64,000 nucleotides of DNA from Acridotheres tristis (taxonomy: Eukaryota; Chordata; Aves; Passeriformes; Sturnidae): the NCBI GenBank assembly GCA_037013685.1, contig CM072893.1:15712736-15776735 (forward strand), given 5' to 3'. A program made the translations under genes and the position numbers. Below, in pieces: positions 54,701 to 64,000 of this stretch. Position 1 is the first letter of the stretch. Every line of letters begins with the position of its first letter. The notes beneath the pieces were generated by a model, which was given only the letters and a program-made list of their open reading frames with translations, did no database searches and was not told the DNA's origin.

Positions 54701-55163
54701 AGAGCACGTAGTTGTTCATGGGGGACTCCTCGTGGAAGACCGCCCAGGTCTGGTGGGGCAGGCGAGGCAGCGGCGCCTCGTACGCCCTGAAGTCGGTGCC
54801 GTAGAAGATGAGCGCCTTGGTGCGGCGGTGCCGGGCCACCTGCCGGCTGCGGGTGACGAGGCAGGAGCCGCGGGGGCAGTCGATGCGCTCCGTGTCGCCG
54901 GGGAAGTGCGGGAAGAGGCTCCCACTCCACCACAGCAGGATGGGCAGCGCCTTGTTGCTCCGCGTGTCGTTGTTGCCGGGCCCGCGGTACGAGGCGGCGG
55001 CCACGAAGGCCGCGCCCGGCGGGACGGCGTCCTGCGCCCACCCGTCGGCCCCGCACGGCTCGGCCGGGCCCTCTGCGTCCACAGCGGCTACCACGCTCCA
55101 GGCCAGCAGTGCCACCGTCACCCACAGGCCCGCAGGCCCCCACCCCGGCCCGGCGCCCCCCAT
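48708..55163 (-). CDS. FUT11: FUT11, ER fucosyltransferase of family GT10, complete
   Basis: FUT11 belongs to the GT10 alpha-1,3-fucosyltransferase family; recent work assigns FUT10 and FUT11 as ER protein O-fucosyltransferases (POFUT3/4) for EMI domains. Exons are 54462-55163, 52546-53171 and 48708-48855; all junctions are phased and give 491 residues (human 492). Residues 13-30 form the N-terminal hydrophobic anchor. Exon 1 carries HEESP (144-148) and the acceptor/donor region [15 protein letters not shown] (163-177), with a sequon at Asn65 and another at Asn164. Exon 2 carries the GT10 signature about 272-305 ([19 protein letters not shown], then GAVPVYRG). Exon 3 encodes [11 protein letters not shown] to the end, KRTRQH, with TAA at 48710-48708. 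The ATG at 55163-55161 is the first in frame; upstream frame is open but starts only at a GTG. Intron 2 is 3.7 kb. Confidence 0.95.
50103..50154. repeat. Two-copy direct repeat in FUT11 intron 2
   Basis: The unit GCAGCAAGGAGCAGAAAA occurs at about 50103-50120 and again at about 50132-50149, each followed by a short purine tail ending in GGAA. It looks like a simple tandem duplication of about 29 bases. Confidence 0.8.
51666..51703. repeat. Exact 2 x 19-bp tandem repeat in FUT11 intron 2
   Basis: AGTTTGAAAGTAGTTTGAA is present twice back to back with no mismatch. Each unit itself contains two AGTTTGAA octamers, so four octamers lie in 38 bases. It is likely recent slippage and possibly polymorphic. 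Confidence 0.85.
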
Positions 55164-55550
55164 GCCCGGCCCGCCACCCCCGGGCCGTGCCACGGGCCCG
55201 CCCTGCCGCCTCAGGAAGCGGAGCCGGCCCCGCCCCCGGCGGCGCCGTCACGGGGCGGGGAAGGGCCCGGGGGCCGGGCCGGACCGGAGCGGCACCGCCT
55301 TCTCCGCCTCTCTCACCTCGTGCTGTCACTGCCCCTCGGAGAGCAGCGATATGGACCCCTGCTCTAGCGGCAGCAAGTGACGAGTGACCCATTCGCAGCT
55401 CCCTCCCAAGCCCCCTGTACCACGGCTGAAGCTGCTGTAAAGCTCTCGGCCTCTACCGCTCCTGCAGCCGTCTGTGCCAGCACCGGCCCCGCAGTACCTG
55501 CAGCGGACAGCGATAAAGCCGAGCTGCTCCCCGGAGGCACCTGCGGAGGG
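54400..55550 (-). promoter_or_regulatory. FUT11: CpG island covering FUT11 exon 1 and promoter
   Basis: A CpG-rich block spans FUT11 exon 1 and continues upstream of the ATG. Immediately upstream is GCCGTCACGGGGCGGGGAAG (about 55242-55261), a CRE half-site abutting an Sp1 box. There is no TATA box. The long open frames antisense to exon 1 are composition artefacts. Confidence 0.75.
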
Positions 55551-56462
55551 AGAGAGGGCTCCTGGACCAAGCAAAAGGTCAGCTGTTACAAGAAGGAGCA
55601 CCCAGCTCAGCTCCTGCTGGAGACCATAAAAGGAAGGAACAGAAAACACCTTTTACTAACAGAAATCTTCTGTTTGGTTTCTGGGTTGTTTTTTTTTTTT
55701 TTAATATCTACAGGTAGTTATAAAGCTCCCTTGAAATCTGCTTTTCTATACCAACCTTGAATAATTCCTACAGTATTAAAATATTCTATAAATAGCAAAG
55801 TGGTTTGGGTTACACTGTGTAAATCCAACAGACATATTCTAGAATTACCACTCGGTTGCTCAGTTACACAACTGCTAAAAGCTTCACATTAACTTCTTGA
55901 GAGGTAATATAATATTTATGAATTATCAGTTATAATACAGGATATTAGTAGGGACACAAGGCAAAGAAGTATTCTTCAGCTGTGTTAGAAACAAGTTAGA
56001 GAGGGACCAGGTTCCTTTCCTTTCCTTTGAAAAGTTAGGTGTAGATACTGCTTGGGCCTGCTCCAACAGCACCACAGCATCCTCCACGCTGTGAAAGTAA
56101 CACACATGGGCTCTCCAAGGCAATTTCCACAAGCATCAGAATGTTCTGCACAATTTACTCCGCACTATTAATGTACAAGATCCACAAGGCCCATCATTAT
56201 CACACCAGTTCTGTGGCAGATTCTGGACATAAAGTACATTCTATAGGAGAGGAATCTCAAAAATATTCTACAGCAAATTTAGTATTATTGGATATTTAGC
56301 AATGATTGTCTTGTGCTTTCATACAGATTTGTTATAAGGTTATCAGCAAACTGTACAACAGCAATATTCACGGGTACAGTCAAGATAACACTGCCAGTTC
56401 ACTCTGAACTTTATTTTTGTAATTAGCAACACTCCCAGCAAAAAAACCCCACAACTCAACAA

Positions 56463-56511
56463 AAAAAAAACCCCAAACCCCACCCCCCCCAAAAAAAACC
56501 CCAGCCCCAAC
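56463..56511 (-). repeat. A/C-rich tract, G-quadruplex-prone on the minus strand
   Basis: The plus strand is a run of A and C blocks; the minus strand reads GGGG, CTGGGG, a T8 spacer, GGGGGGGG, TGGGG and TTTGGGG, followed by a T-run. That is at least five G-runs of four or more within about 45 bases. It lies between the likely SEC24C 3' end and the FUT11 promoter. Confidence 0.8.
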
Positions 56512-56968
56512 CAATTCACCCAGGTGCCCTTAACTCTGAAATATGAGCTTTTTAAGACTACAGAAGTCATTAACTTGACAGTCAGAAGGTAAGGGCAATG
56601 TTTGCCTAATTAGACCAAAAAAACCCCCCACTCAGTCAATGACCCAAGCTGTGTTAGCAAAAAAGAGAATTTCTTTGTGAAAGGGAAGTTCAGACAGGGC
56701 AGAAAGTCAAAAACCAATCACCTAAATAAAGGAACACTGAGATTAAACAGTACCTTTTGTCTGTTGACTCTTGTTGAATTTCTTATCATTCAGTGCGAAT
56801 AACAACGACAAAAAAAGACTGAACTTGGTTAGTAGAAGATTGGATTGTAAAGGATCAATGAGCTAGACTTCAGCCCTTCCCATTTCCCCCCTCCCTCAAA
56901 ATACAGGGTTTGGAAAAATAAGCAGTATTTATTTACTAACAATGACATAAAATACATCTTAATATATT

Positions 56969-56974
56969 TTTATT
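56969..56974 (-). terminator. SEC24C: Candidate SEC24C polyadenylation signal
   Basis: AATAAA on the minus strand, about 1.93 kb beyond the SEC24C stop codon; a second lies at 56410-56415. If the first is used, SEC24C has a 3' untranslated region of roughly 1.9 kb (58900 down to about 56950), which contains no other gene I can see. Confidence 0.5.
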
Positions 56975-58608
56975 TCTTTACAAATTAAAAGATGCATTGG
57001 AAAAACAAGTGAAGAAAATGAAAGATTCATTCATGATTTCATTTCCACCCCCACACCCCCCAATATTAATACTAGAAATTAGTATTTGTGGAAGTCTGTG
57101 GTTGCTGTGCATTATATTCCTGGGAAGTTCTTTTTCCCCCCTCCGATTAAAAATTCTCTAGATTTTTTTGGTTGGAGGCAGTACGTGGAGTAAAAAGTCA
57201 GCCACATTCATACAAAACCGCTGAAAGTTCTGTCAACTACATCTTGAAAGAGTTTCTCCATTACAATTTTCATGTTCCCCTTTCTGTGTAGTGATGGGAG
57301 GGAAGACAAACTAGCAGCATTAGAAGAAAAATGGATTTATATACATGCTACAGGACATGGAACTAAAACCACAGCCAGATAATTTTCTGATCTTAACAAG
57401 GACTTTCCTATGAAATATCAAGCCCAGATAACATGTTCTGTAATCCATCCACATTCTTCCTTTCACTTTTAGTGCTATTGGTAGCTTAAACTCCTGGGTA
57501 TTGGAAGAACACCTGTTAAGTGTTCAAGTTAAAATATACAAGCCCCCTTTCAAAAGTGAATAAACAAAGCCCTTGGAATTCTGAATTTGATTACACTAGC
57601 TCCCTCTTCACAGGAGTCTTCTCATCCACCCTTGCAAAATGGAGCAGCAGAGCAGCCAAAGTGGATGGATTAATCTGTCTGAGGTATTTTAGTTTAACAA
57701 ACAGGCTTATAAAAGGTTTTGTGCAAGCTGATCAGTAGATAGAATGTGGAGGGTACAAACATCCAGTAATGAAACTCTTTGCTATGGCCCAAAATGTAAA
57801 TAGCCAAAATCAGGTACTTGCAATACCTATTACAGTACAGTCTAAATCTTAAGGTTTTGTATCCCCTTCCTTGTATTCCAGGGTACAAAGCAATCTCAAA
57901 TTCATGTCAGTATAAATCAAATTCTTGCTTGTTTGCTATGATTCACAAAAATATGGTTGAAAATGGCCACCTCCTTATCATCCAATTCCTACACAGTCTC
58001 CCATCACCTTGCTAAAAGTATTTTCTGCTTAAGGTTAAGAAGCTTTTGTTCCCACCACCATCTGACAGACAGGTAAACTCTGCAGGAGAGGCCATGGAAC
58101 ATGTAGGACAATACAGATCCGTGCAACAAGAAGGAAAGGAGTCACCACACATGTCAACAGGAAGTACCATCTCTACCCCTACACTGTTTAGAAGCTGTTG
58201 ATTTTTGCCCACTTAACTGTTGATTACTCCATTACAATTCTGCACAGCAACTTATGGTACAGGGAAGATTGTGGAGAGAAGTTTGCCCTGCTGCCTCCTG
58301 GCTTACCACTCATTTAATTTTTCATGGCTTTCTGGTTCAGACAGCCACATGATACATCTGTGCTCCGACAGATCACGTTTCCCTCTTTAGAGGAGAGTGA
58401 AAATGTTTGGCTGCTCCAGCTCCCATCACCAGACCTTGTCTTCCCCACCTGTGCATCCTCTTCACACTTGGAGCATGCACACGCACCCACACAAATGCAC
58501 AGCAGCTACCAGAAGTTTTGAAGAGTTATCGCTTTTTCACTCGATGTTGAATCATGTACAGTGAACTGAAAAAAACCCTACATTCATTACAACAGGATTA
58601 GCGAGCAT

Positions 58609-58627
58609 GGGGTGGGGTGGGGTGGGG
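58609..58627. repeat. (GGGGT)3GGGG short tandem repeat
   Basis: Four G4 blocks separated by single T bases on the plus strand. It is antisense to the SEC24C 3' untranslated region, so the RNA there would carry a C-rich tract while the non-template DNA of the other strand could form a quadruplex. Confidence 0.85.
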
Positions 58628-58900
58628 AGTGAACTCCTGCCAAGCACAGGAAACAATTTAGATGCAAATAAAAGACCTGGTATCAAAGGCCTTTTTCTTT
58701 TTAGCCCTCACCAGGAAAATATTTCATCTCTCATACGGGATTGGGAAAGGTTGAAAGGATTTCTGCTTATGCAATGTGTATTAAAAATTATGGAATTGTA
58801 CAGATTTCTATGTCGTCCTTTTTGAGGGCGCTGGGCCTTCTGATCAGGTCATTAGTGGAGACTGAAATGTCACTGCTGAGTTCTAGCACCACTCACTCCT

Positions 58901-61900
58901 CTAGCTCAGTAGCTGCCGAATCTCCTTGTGCATGTGACACAGGAAGTCCACGTATGAAGCCCCCCCAGTCAGGCTCTTGTCCTCCACTAGAAAGTGCTTG
59001 AACAGCATTTCCAGCTTATCTTCTTGCTTCACAACTATCAACTACAAAAAAACCAAACAAAACAAGAACAAAACCAACAGTGGGTAGAATTAGAATTAGT
59101 CTCATGGGGAAAACAGAGCAAAAAGTTAAACGTTCAAAACCCCGAAGATCGCCAGAATCACAGCATATATGGCTTATGTACTTTGACTTCTGTAACTCAG
59201 CTAGCTTAAGCCTCAATCCTTTCTAAACAGATGGAAAATACCATATATGTGGTTCAAATAGTAGTGTATTGTAATAGATATGAAAAAAGAAAAGTTTTAG
59301 AACTATGATAAGCACAAAACTCCAAAACTAGTGAAATTTGTTTTCAGATTCTTGAAAACTTTGAACAACATTTATGAGATTCAGGACTGCAGCATTACCA
59401 GGCATTATCTGACTCTACTAAGAGGGAAGGGGGTTTAAAGCTGTAAATGGGGGACATTTTTACCTTCATGTAGCGGGATCTCTGCCCTTGGAGCACATCA
59501 ACAATAGATCGCACTTTCTTTGAAAAGGGGTTTTCCAAGACTGGCAGGGTACTCTGAAATGAAAGATATCCAATCCCCATTAGTCTTGGGAAGCAGCAAT
59601 GTTAAACAAAAGTCAGCAGTTTTGGCCTACTGTATAAGGATAGAGAAATATCTACCCCCATCAGCATACAAGCTCTTTGACTTCAACTACTTAAAAGAGA
59701 ATATAACATGAAATCAGAATTGAAGTCCAACTATTTATTCCATTTAAATATCAACAGTTCTCTTCACTGTTAATGATACGACTTGTCAAATACACCTAGG
59801 CAAAAAGCATGCCTGACATGCCCAGACTATCAACATTTCCACTAGTTTCACACATCTGTGCTTCTCTCCTTTCTATTACGAAAAATGAAATGCTATTTTT
59901 TCTACTGGCTTTCTCATTGTTTTAAGTTTTGGGTGACTCTCACAGACTCTAGTTCCCACAGTTCCATCCAGCTCACCAAGGCATTGCTAATTTGACTGAA
60001 GGATGACACTCCGAAGAGGTTCTGGATCAGGCTTTGCTGCACGCTGACTCCCACCCACACAAAGATGTTCAGCCCATTCTCCAGCAGGTAGATGTCACCC
60101 TTGGAAAGACGCTCCTCAGAGTTCCGAATGGCTGCTGGCAAAGCATCACTGTCAACATCTGCTTTGGTCTGTTTTACAGGGGAAAAAACATTAAAGTAAA
60201 ATAAAGGTTATAAAACAAGAACATCTTATGAAGTCTTGAAAATTTCTGCCATGAAGACCCCAATGATTTTCTCATTTCTAGGACTCTCAAGACTGCAATA
60301 ATTGTGACTGAAGTAGAATCTTCCTTAGTTTTCTTACTCTAAGTGACACAGAAGCAGTTCAGAGAGTCTTAGTCAGCAAAAGAGAACATAAGGCTTCTGT
60401 GAAAAGACTTAAGTTCCAATATCACCTCCTGGAATAGGAATGAAATTAGTTTTTAGTATTATTCCAGCAACTATGGTAATGAAAAGTCAGAACAGTACGG
60501 GGAGTTACCTTGCAATGATGAAAGTTACTACAAGAAGTTTTAAGACTTTTTAAGAAGACTATGAAAGGGTCAAAAGTGTCTTCTTTGCCACTAGTCATAC
60601 GCTTACAGCTCAGGAAAAAAGTATCCCCCAAGAAATTCACAAGATGCAGTAATGCTGAGCAAAATCATGTGAAATATCCCAACAGATGGCAGATCCCCAA
60701 ATCACAAATCACATTCCCTTGATAAAATATAAATGTCAGTCCTTAAGATGAGTCAATGAAACAACAGCAAGCCTCGAGTGCTAAGAAGATCTTGAATTAC
60801 TCACCAAGGGCAAAAGCCTGGGATAAAAGAAAACATTTGTTTCAGCCACATCCATGGATGTCACTAACTGACGGATATAGGCACGGTCATCTGTTGTGAC
60901 CTCTGGGCCAGGCTGAAGTACGTCACTCTTCAACACACAGTTCAAGTACACAGGAAGCAGCTTCATGCATTCGGGGAGGATGAGCTAGAAGCAGACAGAA
61001 GCTGGTCAGCTGTCCTGCTGAATAAGCTTATATTTGACAAAATGAGGCTTGCATGAACCAACAAAGTGTGGTACAGCCACAAGGAGTGAAAGATGATAGT
61101 CTACTTCAATTATGGACTGCAAAAGAAATATAAAACCTTTCCCTGAAGCGGGCAGTGCTCCCCAGGCTCCAGATACATGTCCAAGAAGCCATTCTGAACT
61201 ACAATTTTACTCATAGTAGTATATCTACTTTCCTGAGTCTCCTCTTTGCAAATTTCTGCTGAGGAAAGGAATTGACTTTTTTTGAGCAGGTTAAGTGAGA
61301 AGAAGCTGTAATCACTTTTAATTTCCAAGCCTGGGATTCAAGTGAAGGCATTGGAGTTTACCTGGCCAGCAGAAGAGGGACTAGCACAGTTCTTTCGATA
61401 GCAGGCTAGGATCTGGGCACACTGGTTGATCAGTGCATCTCGTACAGTCTTCACTGGACTACTCAGGACTCCACGATATGCTGCACAGAGAGAGGAAAGA
61501 GATAGACTGCTGTCAAGTGATTGCTCAGGAACAGCAAAACCCCAACACTACTTCCACAAAGGAAATCTAAAGAACTATTGTTTATGTAAGTCTTTATTCT
61601 TCTTGCTTCAAACTGGTAGGGAAATGACGATATATTCCCATTGATAACCTGAAGAAGCTCATTTACTCCATTTCATTACATAATCTTGAACTCTGTATCT
61701 CCTATGTACTTAAAATATACTTATGGTAATTGAAAGTACAGGGTTCTATAAAAATTCCTTTTATAGACTGGCCATCTTCCATTAATGGTCTGAAAATGGA
61801 TAGTTTCTTTCATTTTAATGGCAATAAACATACACAACTCTCAATCTCTGTTGGATTTCTAGGCTTTTACTGCAAGCTAGAAAGGATAAATAGGGTACAG

Positions 61901-63847
61901 TATGAGTGTATGACATTTAACCCAAACCTATGAACAAGGACCACCATCTCCTACTGCGAGAGCAAAATTCTGCAACAGTTAAGGAATGAACTAAATACAA
62001 GGATGAATTTAGACAACTGGCAATACAAACTGTTATTAAAAACATTTAGAAAAGAATTTGTGTAAAGAATAAGCCTACACCCTCCATCTGTACCTCTCAT
62101 CCTAAGCAGCAATACAACCATCACAGCTTTATCTTCTTTCCCATAACTGAATAAAGTATCAGAACTGCCACCTGACATTTGAAGCAGGAAGAATAAACAG
62201 GGGTCATTGGGTGACAAAACAGGCATTTCAGCAGCAGTTAAGAGGTTGCAATTCTCATTTTCATATTAACCCTTACCATACTTAGCCAAGTAGTTGATGA
62301 GGGTGTCAGTCTCACAGTTCCGATAGAGGTCAGCAAGCTGCGTGCAGCAGTTCAGGGAGAGATTGTGAATGCGGAGTCGTCGCTGTCCTGCACAACTTGT
62401 ATACAGCAGAGCACACTGCAGGAGACAAAAATGCCAGGAGACAGAGAAATGGGGGCAGGGTTAGAATATACTTCATTAAAAGCTAGGACTCAGATGCATG
62501 AACAAATAAGGTAACTACATAAAAGACTTGGACAATAAGCTAAAATACACGCTAAGAACCACAGTCAACGAAAGGTAACAAGTAACAATTTTAACAGCTG
62601 TCTTAAGGGACTTGGTTTTAGAAAACAGGACTGTAGCTTGGAGCAGTCTAGGTCACCCTCAAAACAAGTATACTGGAAGGGTATGGTTAAGATGCAGAAA
62701 GAAAGAACAAACAATTCCTTGAAGAAGTGTCTAATAATTCAGTTCAACTGTCAGCTCATTTCTATAAAGCCTCCCCCTCACCTGAAGCAGCGCACCACTG
62801 TCTTCACTCAATTTATCATCATGCTTGAATTCCACTGTGATTGTTTTATCACAGTCCAGACCTGCCATCTCTACATCAGTTGTGTTGCTCATATAGAAAG
62901 CTCCAAAAAAGTCAGTTGCTCTAATACCTAAAAGAGGGGAAAACCCAACATGAACCACTGTTTTCAACAGAATACCAAGACAGCCATCCTTTTGACCCTG
63001 ACACCAAGTTATCCTCACAGATTTCAGCAGCTATCTTTGCAGTCTCAACAAAAGTCTTACAATTCAAAAGCTTTAGCAGAGCTTTTGGGATAGCCTAGTC
63101 ACCATGTGTTTTAAATTACAGGAAGATTTCTTTCTTCCCATGACACATGCTTGAAGCAGTAAATTATTAAGATTCCTCCATGCTAACACCCACCTGTGCT
63201 TGTGCGCACTCTCATTACAGCATCAAATCCCACTTCTTTCTGGACATCCCTTCTCAAGTCATTCAGGAATCTGTACTGGTCTGTCTCCAGCTAGAAGGTA
63301 AGCAGTAATTGAAGTTTCACACTTCCATAAATCAGAATGGCTTCATAAACATAAAGTAATTTAAAACCAGATAGAACCTCCTGCAGTCTTACGTTAGAAG
63401 TCAGCCATGATATCAGGCTCAGTGGCCTGCTAATAAAATATTGTGCTAAGAGGTAACAGCCTAGCTCTCCCTGTTGGGTTTTGTTATTAACAGAGATATT
63501 TGTATAAAGACACAAAGCTACTAAATAATTTCGCTGATTATCTTGAAATTTAAGTAGCCATTTACAACCAAAGAAGTACTTCTTCATTATGGTTCCCACA
63601 ATGAAAAAAAGAACTTTCAGCTAAACAATTATTCTTAGTTGGATCAGACACCAGCCTGAGTCAATGCTGCTCCTACCTGGAAATACGCATACTTATAAAT
63701 GGAGCCTCCTGTCTGGTAAGGTACCACACCCAGAGTTGCCACATCCAAATACTGGTTTGGAAACAGGAATAGATCCACACAGCAGCCCTGGGCCACACAG
63801 TCCTTGGCCAAGTTGTTGTAAAAGCTTGTCTGTGGTTGAAACAAAGT
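58901..63847 (-). CDS. SEC24C: SEC24C, COPII cargo-adaptor, C-terminal nine exons (5' part outside window)
   Basis: SEC24C is the cargo-binding subunit of the COPII inner coat, paired with SEC23 at ER exit sites. Exons are 63677-63847, 63194-63290, 62782-62927, 62277-62415, 61362-61480, 60805-60984, 59977-60168, 59464-59553 and 58901-59041. They join in frame to 424 residues, then TAG. The piece covers the end of the trunk ([20 protein letters not shown]), the beta-sandwich ([20 protein letters not shown]), the helical domain ([38 protein letters not shown]) and the gelsolin-like domain ([17 protein letters not shown]), ending EIRQLLS. Wording such as [17 protein letters not shown] fits SEC24C rather than SEC24D. 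The first exon shown starts in phase 0; 63848-64000 is intron. Confidence 0.95.
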
Positions 63848-64000
63848 CTAAGAAAGGAAATCAGAGATGACATCAGAAGTTTGTGAAGGAAAAGGAAAGT
63901 GAGATCCAGTTTATAATCCCAGTCAATACTCTTTTATACTTTAAGTCTTTCTTCAGGGAAATTTGAATCATCTAAGTTCTCCCTGATTCTGCCTTTGAAG

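Noticed and set aside
54454..55392. 312-codon minus-strand and 282-codon plus-strand frames over FUT11 exon 1
   Set aside because: They are shifted or antisense readings of the GC-rich FUT11 exon 1; the FUT11 frame itself has the conserved family motifs and in-frame splicing.

Overview
The window is vertebrate nuclear DNA, almost certainly from a bird. It has intron-split genes with GT-AG junctions, an AT-rich background broken by CpG islands at gene starts, and two CR1 LINE fragments of the avian type. I found no bacterial-style operons, CRISPR arrays, tRNA or rRNA genes.

Every protein gene I can support is on the minus strand, so transcription runs from high to low coordinates. In that order they are: SEC24C (nine 3' exons, 63847-58901; the 5' part lies off the right end), FUT11 (complete, three exons, 55163-48708), CHCHD1 (complete, three exons, 40007-38070), a neurotrypsin-like secreted protease (complete, 15 coding exons, 33332-19010) and ZSWIM8 (first coding exon only, 4897-4720; the rest lies off the left end). 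SEC24C-FUT11-CHCHD1-ZSWIM8 is the gene order of human 10q22.2, so the block is conserved.

The notable item is the protease gene between CHCHD1 and ZSWIM8, where mammals have none. Its exons join without a frame break into 820 residues: signal peptide, kringle, four SRCR domains, a basic activation site and a trypsin-type domain with an intact triad. This is the architecture of neurotrypsin (PRSS12). Human PRSS12 lies at 4q26 next to SEC24D, SYNPO2, MYOZ2, USP53, NDST3/4 and CAMK2D, which are the paralogues of the 10q22 genes SEC24C, SYNPO2L, MYOZ1, USP54, NDST2 and CAMK2G. The simplest reading is that this is a genome-duplication sister (ohnologue) of PRSS12, kept in this bird and lost in mammals.

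Between genes lie long AT-rich stretches: 6.3-18.9 kb, 34.05-37.8 kb and 40.7-48.1 kb. I see little there beyond CR1 pieces, small tandem repeats and a few weak candidate plus-strand exons. CpG islands mark the starts of ZSWIM8 (about 5.17-6.0 kb), CHCHD1 (about 39.75-40.17 kb) and FUT11 (about 54.4-55.55 kb), with a weaker GC-rich segment upstream of the protease gene (about 33.6-34.0 kb). Apart from the shared chromosomal neighbourhood, the genes do unrelated jobs: COPII export from the ER (SEC24C), O-fucosylation in the ER (FUT11), mitochondrial translation (CHCHD1), extracellular proteolysis (neurotrypsin-like) and microRNA turnover by a ubiquitin ligase (ZSWIM8).
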